Assembly: GCA_031254175.1 (NCBI GenBank)
Contig: JAIRUY010000120.1
Location: 1 to 11,405, forward strand
Length of the DNA stretch: 11,405 nt
DNA from: Treponema sp.
GTDB taxonomy: Bacteria; Spirochaetota; Spirochaetia; Treponematales; Breznakiellaceae
Direction of reading: 5' to 3'
Positions 6,239-11,405 of the stretch are shown here, piece after piece; within the stretch, counting starts at the first letter, position 1, and each line of letters starts with the position of its first letter. The notes beneath the pieces are model-generated. The model ran no database searches and was not told the origin of the DNA. It was given only the letters and a program-made list of their open reading frames with translations. The position numbers and the translations under genes are program-made.

Positions 6239-7090
6239 ATTAAGATCGATTTTCATGTACATGTAACGCCTCCTGATATAATTGCCAATTGGGAAAAATA
6301 CGCGGAAAAAGAACCATATTTCTCTCTTCTTTCGCACAGCAAACACAACAAGTTTGCGGCGGCGGAAGAAGTTATCGCCGCGCTGGAGAGAGAAGACGCT
6401 TCTTTTAACAAAGCGGTCATCTTCGGCTTCGCGTTCCGTGATACGGGATTATGCCGTTATGTGAATGATTATGTAATTGAAAAAACAAGGCAGTATCCAA
6501 AGCGGCTTCTTGGCTTTTGCATTGTTTCTCCGCGCGGCGGAGAGGCGGCAAAAGAAATCGATCGCTGCCGCAGCGCCGGTCTTGCCGGAGTTGGAGAACT
6601 TTTTCCCGAAGGCCAGGGATTCAACCTTGAAGATGAAACAGACACTTCCGCAATTACAGACGCATGCAGGGAACTTGGGCTGCCGCTTTTACTCCATACG
6701 AATGAACCTGTAGGGCATAAATATCCCGGCAAAACCGTTGTAGATTTAAAGCAAATCGAAACTTTTATCACCAATAATCCGGGACTTGATATTGTCCTTG
6801 CTCATTGGGGCGGCGGACTTTTATTTTATGAAACTATGCCGGAAATAAAAGAAAAATTCCGTAATGTATATTACGATACCGCCGCTTCGCCGTTTCTTTA
6901 CGATTGGCGGATTTATGATGCCGCAAAAGCCCTTGGGCTGTGTGAAAAAATCCTCTTTGGCAGTGATTTTCCGCTCCTTCCTCAGTCACGCTATATTGGC
7001 GCAATCGAAAAAAGCAGCCTTTGCGATAAAGAAAAACAATTTGTCCTCGGAGAAAACGCAGGCAGGCTTTTAAAGCTCCCGCTCTTTTAA
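6239..7090 (+). CDS. Amidohydrolase_2-type metal-dependent hydrolase, apparent ATT start
   Basis: This is a TIM-barrel metal hydrolase of the amidohydrolase superfamily; the substrate cannot be told. Read from ATT at 6239 it has 283 residues beginning (M)KIDFHVH, which matches the canonical N-terminus with the metal-binding HxH (His6, His8). Further ligands fit: His153 in LLLHTNEP, His189 in LAHWGGG, and catalytic Asp243 in FGSDFPLL. The C-terminus has the usual GENAGRLLKL. The frame is closed by TAG at 6194-6196, and between there and 6461 it contains no ATG, GTG or TTG. The first canonical start, GTG at 6461, is residue 75 and would delete the HxH strand. So the gene uses ATT, or the locus is damaged or misread. 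No strong ribosome-binding site precedes ATT; translation may depend on rpmE. Related enzymes include decarboxylases and lactonases. Confidence 0.8.
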   Translation: MKIDFHVHVTPPDIIANWEKYAEKEPYFSLLSHSKHNKFAAAEEVIAALEREDASFNKAVIFGFAFRDTGLCRYVNDYVIEKTRQYPKRLLGFCIVSPRGGEAAKEIDRCRSAGLAGVGELFPEGQGFNLEDETDTSAITDACRELGLPLLLHTNEPVGHKYPGKTVVDLKQIETFITNNPGLDIVLAHWGGGLLFYETMPEIKEKFRNVYYDTAASPFLYDWRIYDAAKALGLCEKILFGSDFPLLPQSRYIGAIEKSSLCDKEKQFVLGENAGRLLKLPLF

Positions 7091-7093
7091 AAA

Positions 7094-7114
7094 TCTCACG
7101 CATAGGCGCTGAGA
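7094..7114 (+). other. Stem-loop just after the amidohydrolase stop
   Basis: TCTCACGC (7094-7101) pairs with GCG (7106-7108) and TGAGA (7110-7114), with one bulged C and an ATAG loop, giving 8 base pairs. No T-run follows, so it is not a typical intrinsic terminator. It may protect the 3' end of the upstream mRNA or act with Rho. Confidence 0.35.
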
Positions 7115-7141
7115 ATCGGGGAAATCAGTACAAGCCTTTCT

Positions 7142-7170
7142 GTGAAATTCGCGGAAAAATACGCTAAAAT
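7142..7170 (+). promoter_or_regulatory. Candidate promoter giving a leaderless OmpA-like mRNA
   Basis: GTGAAA (7142-7147, 4 of 6) and TAAAAT (7165-7170, 5 of 6) are 17 bases apart. The expected transcription start, about 7 bases after the -10, falls at or next to the A of the ATG at 7177. No Shine-Dalgarno sequence lies before that ATG. Confidence 0.45.
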
Positions 7171-7176
7171 ATATAT

Positions 7177-8418
7177 ATGGCAAAAAAAGTTTTAGTGCTG
7201 TTTATATTCGGCATCTCATTTTTTACGCAAAAAGCACAAAGTGAAGTATTTGAATATAAACACATTCCGGGTTCCCGTTACAGGATTCTTTCTGTCGTAG
7301 ATCAGGCAGTTTTTTTTGCCGATGACAGAGGCAGGCGCGTTTTAAACCACAGGGCAGAAATTTTAAACCGCATCGCTGTGGAAGTAACAGATGTAATTGA
7401 CGGCAAAGGAAGGCATGAGGCAACTTTTCAAACTTCGGAACGTATTATATATGACGCAAATAATCCAAATGCCCAGACCGGCATAACAGGTTTCCAGTGG
7501 TCCAGAGAGTACGAATCTGTATTTGAGCGGGACAGGCTTGGGTTTTTAACAATTGATCCAAAATATTTTATGCCTGTAGTACGCAATGTGCCGGTCTTTC
7601 CTGACAGAGCCTTGAGCCTTCTTGAAAGATGGAGCGCCGAAGGCCATGAAGTACACGATTTCCGCGATTCTTTCGGGATAGAAGAACCGTACCGCATACC
7701 GTTTACCGCAGGCTATCAATATCTTGGAGAACGTGAATGGAAAGAAGAAACCTATCCCGCCTTTTCGGTAAGCGTAAGGATATCTTCAAGGCCGCCTGCA
7801 GCGCGGGGAAGGATCTACCCGGTACGCATAACAGGTTCTTATGATCAAATTGTGTATTGGGATCGCGGGCTTGGGCAGGCTGTCGCTTACGAAGAAGTCT
7901 TTAATTTTGCATTTCAAATGTCAGACGGAAGGAACATAGAGTACAGAGGAACCGCACATGCTGAATTTATCGAAGCAGAATATATGGATAAAGAACAGCT
8001 TGCTTCTGAAATAATTGATGAAATAAACCGTATGGAAATTCCGGATGTAAGCGTAAGGGCTGTAGAGGAAGGTATTTCAATTGTTCTTGAAAATATCGGG
8101 TTTTATCCCGACACCGCCGTTATGCTTCCCGGAGAACTGGAAAAATTGAATCAAATAATTGAAATACTTGGACGATTTGCTGACAGGGATATAATGGTAA
8201 GCGGTCACACTGCCCTTGCAGGAACTGTTCAGGGCAGAATGAATCTTTCAATTGAACGCGCCAGATCCGTAGCGGATTATTTATTATCGAAAAATGTCCG
8301 CACTTCGGATCGTATTGTTATTCGGGGGTTTGGCGCGGAAAAACCAATTGCAGATAACAATACACAGGAAGGTATGAGCAGAAACAGAAGGGTAGAAATT
8401 ACCATTTTGGAAAATTAA
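7177..8418 (+). CDS. Secreted OmpA-domain protein
   Basis: A 413-residue protein with a signal peptide (about 1-22: KK, hydrophobic core, likely cut near AQS). A beta-rich region of unknown fold follows (about 24-265), then a linker and a C-terminal OmpA-like peptidoglycan-binding domain (about 298-412). Domain landmarks are ENIGFYPDTAVM, VSGHTALAG, NLSIERARSVADYLL, GFGAEKPIADN and the terminal SRNRRVEI. It probably sits in the periplasm or outer membrane and contacts peptidoglycan. The usual GHTD aspartate is alanine here (Ala346), while the Arg of the LSxxRA helix (Arg361) is kept. There is no lipobox Cys near the signal peptide end, so it is not an obvious lipoprotein. The start codon lacks a ribosome-binding site and may begin a leaderless mRNA. 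The symporter-like gene follows after 31 bases. The middle region I do not recognise. Confidence 0.88.
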   Translation: MAKKVLVLFIFGISFFTQKAQSEVFEYKHIPGSRYRILSVVDQAVFFADDRGRRVLNHRAEILNRIAVEVTDVIDGKGRHEATFQTSERIIYDANNPNAQTGITGFQWSREYESVFERDRLGFLTIDPKYFMPVVRNVPVFPDRALSLLERWSAEGHEVHDFRDSFGIEEPYRIPFTAGYQYLGEREWKEETYPAFSVSVRISSRPPAARGRIYPVRITGSYDQIVYWDRGLGQAVAYEEVFNFAFQMSDGRNIEYRGTAHAEFIEAEYMDKEQLASEIIDEINRMEIPDVSVRAVEEGISIVLENIGFYPDTAVMLPGELEKLNQIIEILGRFADRDIMVSGHTALAGTVQGRMNLSIERARSVADYLLSKNVRTSDRIVIRGFGAEKPIADNNTQEGMSRNRRVEITILEN

Positions 8419-8449
8419 CCTGAAAAACAAACGAGGTTTTTTAACAACA

Positions 8450-9406
8450 ATGCCAGCTTCACAAAAGGCAGCGGAAACCGCAAAAAAAATTAACTACCGT
8501 CTTGAACGCCTTGTGCCAATTACAACTCCGTTTGCCATTGTTTTGGGTTTTTTGCTGCCGCAAGTTTTTTTTATTTTTCGCCCCTATGTCATGTATCTCT
8601 TCGGCATGGTTACGCTTTCCGGCGCGTTAAAGCTGCGCGCAGCCGAGCTGGGGTCTGCCATACGCAAACCTCTTCCAATACTTCTGTTCTTTGCAGTCAC
8701 CCATGTATTGATGCCTGTCATCGCCATGTCCGTATCATCGCTTTTTATTGACAATCAGGATGTTGTCTCCGGTTTTGTTCTCCTGTTTGCCGGTCCCACA
8801 GCTGTCTCCGGTTTCATTCTGGTTTCAATTTTTAAAGGAGATATGGCGCTCTGCCTGACACTAATTCTTCTTGATACCCTGCTTGCGCCTATTTTCGTTC
8901 CGGGCAGTATGTCAATTTTAATGGGAGCAAAAATTACAATGGACATGACCGGTATAGTAATTTCCCTGTTGTTAATGGTAGCAGTTCCGTCAATAATCGG
9001 AGTAACTGTTAATGAAGCAAGCAAGGGTAAAATTCCAGATGCCTTCTGTCCGTTTTTTGATCCTGTTTCCAAACTGGCGCTTATGACAGTTATTGCAACT
9101 AACGCTTCGATAATTGCTCCGGGAGTCAGATTTGACAATCCTCTAATCTGGCGGACCGGCCTCATTACAATCATTTTGATAATTACAGGATTTTTTCTTG
9201 TTAAACTTGTTACGGTTGCCGGAAGGTTAAAGTCTCCGCAGGACATTACCCTGATCATATCCGGCGGTCTAAAAAACAACAGCGCAGTAATGACAATCGC
9301 AGTTGCTTTTTTTCCGGAAGCCGCTGTCCTTCCTACCCTCGTAAGCATTATTACTCAACAAAGCATCGCCGCGATAATGGGAAAAATGTTTACAGCAAAG
9401 AAATAG
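8450..9406 (+). CDS. Bile acid:sodium symporter (BASS/SBF) family membrane protein
   Basis: A 318-residue integral membrane protein, hydrophobic almost throughout, with about nine to ten likely membrane helices. Family-like segments are LFGMVTLSGALKL after the second helix (50-62), the GPTAVSGFILVSIFKGDMAL block (115-134), TLLAPIFVP (143-151), and the crossover motif region SGGLKNNSAVM (271-281). BASS proteins carry organic anions such as bile acids, pantothenate or keto acids, usually with sodium; the substrate here is unknown. In characterised members the crossover contains Glu and Gln-Asn sodium ligands; here the matching positions appear to be Ser271, Lys275 and Asn276, so sodium use is doubtful. 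GAGG (8433-8436) is 13 bases from the ATG, a long spacing. It is likely co-transcribed with the OmpA-like gene. Confidence 0.75.
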   Translation: MPASQKAAETAKKINYRLERLVPITTPFAIVLGFLLPQVFFIFRPYVMYLFGMVTLSGALKLRAAELGSAIRKPLPILLFFAVTHVLMPVIAMSVSSLFIDNQDVVSGFVLLFAGPTAVSGFILVSIFKGDMALCLTLILLDTLLAPIFVPGSMSILMGAKITMDMTGIVISLLLMVAVPSIIGVTVNEASKGKIPDAFCPFFDPVSKLALMTVIATNASIIAPGVRFDNPLIWRTGLITIILIITGFFLVKLVTVAGRLKSPQDITLIISGGLKNNSAVMTIAVAFFPEAAVLPTLVSIITQQSIAAIMGKMFTAKK

Positions 9407-9458
9407 AGTTGTCAGGAAACTGCAAATCGAAGATACATTGTTTTTGAACAACTCTTTT
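9405..9458. terminator. Long-loop inverted repeat between convergent genes
   Basis: AGAGTTGT (9405-9412) is an exact complement of ACAACTCT (9448-9455), with a 35-base loop. On the plus strand the second arm runs straight into TTTT (9455-9458). A small CAG-GAAA-CTG hairpin (9413-9422) lies in the loop and could help bring the arms together. It sits where transcripts of the symporter and the minus-strand operon meet. The minus-strand side lacks a good T-run, so it is mainly a plus-strand candidate. Confidence 0.35.
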
Positions 9459-9486
9459 AGGTAAAGTTTTTTTTGTTTAAAAACGT

Positions 9487-10368
9487 CTAGTTCTTAAATT
9501 CGCTTTTCAGCACCGATTCATTCAGGATAATTGCAACTTTGCCCTGTGACAAAAGCCGGCGGTTTTCCTCGGAGGAAATAATAAGAAGCGCGTCATTACG
9601 GTCAATGATAAGATCGGCAGGGTTAATCCCGAACACACCGTTTGCGAAAATACGCAAGGGTCTGTCTCCCACAATTTCCTGCAATTCCGCAGAAAGGCCG
9701 GACGGATTATTCAAAAAAATATTCCGTGATGACGAATAACGTACCATGGGATTATCCCGCGTTTCCAGCATGCTTCTTTCGTAGACAAGATTCATGTCGT
9801 TGTCCCAAATCTTAGGAAACAGACAGGGTACTGCCAAAGCCATGCTCCTCATGCCATGAACAGGCAGGCTTTCCGAAGCAATAATTACAATTCCTGTGTA
9901 TTGCGCTGTTGAAACAGGATTCAATGTACGTCCCACTCGGGAAGTGTGGACATTACGCAGCAGCAAAGAACTGACTCCGGAAAGGTTTATTGTATAGGAC
10001 GAGAACATACTGCGCATATCCTGTGAAAGAGCCGGCGGCACGGAAGCCGCTTCCAACGCAAGGGTTTCCGTTTCCTGAAGGCTGAACTCTCCCCTGTTTA
10101 CAAGGTCAGCAACAGTCGATGAGGAATCAACCTGCAAACCAAGAATACTTTGCCTTATCAGGTGCAAATAATACTCGTTTAAAAGCATCTCTCCCTGAAT
10201 CCTTCCTGCCGGAAGCCTGAGGCCGGCCGACGCCAAATCCAGAATAACTTCCGCCTTTATCTGCATGGCGTCCCATTCAACCGTACCTGAGATGCTTGTA
10301 TTTATATCCGCAAATGAACCAATTGCCGCAAGAAAAACAAATAAAAACGAAAAGATGAGTCTATACAT
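9487..10368 (-). CDS. Secreted protein of unknown function
   Basis: I do not recognise this 293-residue protein. It begins with a clear signal peptide (hydrophobic residues 5-20, likely cleaved after SFA at 20), so it is exported. No lipobox cysteine is present; the single Cys is at 182. The mature part begins with a beta-like segment (21-50), then a polar, helical region (about 60-125). A mixed region follows with hydrophobic strands such as YTGIVIIASESLPV (157-170) and a second half ending in LRIFANGVFGINPADLIID (238-256) and KVAIIL (277-282). The VFGINPADLIID stretch looks like a small alpha/beta domain suited to protein-protein contact. It starts 2 bases after the lytic transglycosylase stop on the same strand, so the two are almost certainly co-translated and probably act together in the envelope (inference). 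Confidence 0.85.
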   Translation of the reverse strand: MYRLIFSFLFVFLAAIGSFADINTSISGTVEWDAMQIKAEVILDLASAGLRLPAGRIQGEMLLNEYYLHLIRQSILGLQVDSSSTVADLVNRGEFSLQETETLALEAASVPPALSQDMRSMFSSYTINLSGVSSLLLRNVHTSRVGRTLNPVSTAQYTGIVIIASESLPVHGMRSMALAVPCLFPKIWDNDMNLVYERSMLETRDNPMVRYSSSRNIFLNNPSGLSAELQEIVGDRPLRIFANGVFGINPADLIIDRNDALLIISSEENRRLLSQGKVAIILNESVLKSEFKN

Positions 10369-10370
10369 AA

Positions 10371-11405
10371 CTACTCTAATATCGGCACTTTTAAGGTTCT
10401 TCCTTCGTGAAGAATTTGGTCAAGACGCATATTATTTGCTTCCGCCAGAGCCTGCGGATCAATACCGTATCTTCTGCCCAATGACCAGAAGGTCTCTCCT
10501 TCTGCTACTACATGGCTGCCGTTTAAAACATGTGCCACAGCCGGTACAGAAGGCTGCGGCACATCTGTAAAAGCCGGAATTACTACAGTTTCCCCTATCC
10601 TCAAATAGCGGCTGGCAATGCCCGGATTGTGCTGTTCAATCACATCAATGGGTGTGCCGTAGTGCCTTGACATCGACCATAATGTATCGCCCTGACGTAC
10701 AATGTGAAAATAATAATGGATTAGTTTTTGGTTTTCCTGCTGTAAAATTCGATTCACCCTTTCATGAAGAGAAGCAGGAACTATTAACTGATAATTATTC
10801 GCAGGAGTTATCCCATGAAGCAGATCTGCGTTCAACTGCCGCAGCAAGTTTCTTTCAATGCCTGCTTCGTCCGCCAGAATATCAAGAGATATCCGGCGCG
10901 CCAGCGGAATGGCCGTCCATTCAAAATGTGTATGCCAAACATTGATATTAAATCTTCTTGGCTGGGATAACACATAAGCTGCCGCGATAAATTTCGGCAC
11001 ATAATGTTCAGTTTCCCTGGAAAATTCTTTTCTCCTGCCAAGTTCCCAGTAATCGCGGATTCCTGTTCTTTGTGTTGTTCTTGATACTGCTCCCAGACCT
11101 GCGTTATAAGCCGCAAGGGCAAGCTCCCAATTGCCCAGCGCTCTGTAATTATCCTCAAGTTTTTGCAGCGCGGCCCTTGTGGACTTGATAAAATCACGCC
11201 GTTCATCGATATAATCATCAACTTTCATGCCAAAAGGCGAAATGCTGTTTAACATAAACTGCCAGAGGCCTACCGCCCCGGACCTGCTTCTTGCAGTTAT
11301 CACAAAAGAAGACTCAATGACAGGCAGATAGGCCAGTTCCGGCGGCAGATTTCGTTTGGTAATTTCTTCCCTGATAAAAGGCAAATATATGTTCGCCCGT
11401 TCCAT
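10371..11405 (-). CDS. mltD: MltD-like membrane-bound lytic murein transglycosylase, 5' end beyond window
   Basis: Lytic transglycosylases cleave the MurNAc-GlcNAc bond of peptidoglycan to form anhydromuramic ends during wall remodelling. The visible 344 residues begin inside the SLT-type lysozyme-like domain (about 5-150). Catalytic Glu31 is in LPVIESSF, followed by SRSGAVGLWQFM (40-51) and the conserved AAYNAG (98-103). Next is the MltD-type spacer with a LysM-like LN...G.TP...L.VP pattern (about 170-211). Two clear LysM domains follow: HIVRQGDTLWSMSRHYG at about 234-278 and HVVAEGETFWSLGRRYG at about 298-342, which bind glycan chains. The ATG at 11405-11403 happens to sit at the window edge. 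The true start is probably upstream, because no signal peptide is seen and the domain's first helix is short. The gene downstream starts 2 bases after its stop. Confidence 0.92.
   Translation of the reverse strand: MERANIYLPFIREEITKRNLPPELAYLPVIESSFVITARSRSGAVGLWQFMLNSISPFGMKVDDYIDERRDFIKSTRAALQKLEDNYRALGNWELALAAYNAGLGAVSRTTQRTGIRDYWELGRRKEFSRETEHYVPKFIAAAYVLSQPRRFNINVWHTHFEWTAIPLARRISLDILADEAGIERNLLRQLNADLLHGITPANNYQLIVPASLHERVNRILQQENQKLIHYYFHIVRQGDTLWSMSRHYGTPIDVIEQHNPGIASRYLRIGETVVIPAFTDVPQPSVPAVAHVLNGSHVVAEGETFWSLGRRYGIDPQALAEANNMRLDQILHEGRTLKVPILE

Noticed and set aside
6461..7090. GTG at 6461 as the amidohydrolase start
   Set aside because: It would drop 74 residues including the HxH metal site, although the upstream frame reads as good family sequence from 6239.
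8755..9348. A 197-codon open frame antisense to the symporter gene
   Set aside because: Composition is that of a reverse shadow of a hydrophobic gene; no ribosome-binding site or recognisable domain. The sense frame is a clear membrane protein.
1..11405. Mobile elements, CRISPR arrays, tRNA or rRNA genes
   Set aside because: No transposase, integrase, regular repeats or recognisable RNA genes were seen; all genes read as conserved chromosomal functions except the one secreted unknown.

Overview
The window reads as chromosomal backbone of a Treponema-like spirochaete. This is inferred from gene order: an S20-type protein, HU and apolipoprotein N-acyltransferase (Lnt) lie together, followed by rho and rpmE. 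From memory this resembles the TP0250-TP0255 neighbourhood of Treponema pallidum. Moderate GC, a bactofilin, lipoprotein-processing genes and an OmpA-like protein with a GHTA motif also fit. I see no tRNA, rRNA, CRISPR array, insertion sequence or prophage gene. No gap between genes exceeds about 210 bases.

Layout, plus strand, 1-9406: (1) ribosomal protein S20, whose frame runs in from the window edge without a usable start codon; HU; and Lnt, whose start lies inside HU. (2) A promoter candidate in the 3' end of lnt, then a response regulator with a helical C-terminal region, a bactofilin, and a stand-alone CinA C-terminal (nicotinamide-nucleotide amidase) protein overlapping the bactofilin. 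(3) A roughly 200-base leader, then rho with a long low-complexity N-terminal extension, a terminator-like hairpin, and rpmE (zinc-type L31). (4) A metal-dependent amidohydrolase whose natural start appears to be ATT, 7 bases after the rpmE stop. (5) A secreted OmpA-domain protein that may be translated from a leaderless message, followed by a bile-acid/sodium-symporter-family membrane protein.

Minus strand, 11405-9487, converging on the symporter gene: an MltD-like lytic transglycosylase with two LysM domains (its start lies beyond the window), then a secreted protein of unknown function only 2 bases downstream.

Functionally the window combines information processing (S20, HU, Rho, L31) with cell-envelope work (Lnt, bactofilin, OmpA-like protein, lytic transglycosylase). 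No wholly new multi-gene system is evident. The most unusual points are two conserved proteins without canonical start codons (S20 and the amidohydrolase), a possible leaderless OmpA-like gene, loss of the peptidoglycan-contacting Asp in its OmpA domain, a response regulator paired with a bactofilin, and an uncharacterised secreted protein coupled to the transglycosylase.
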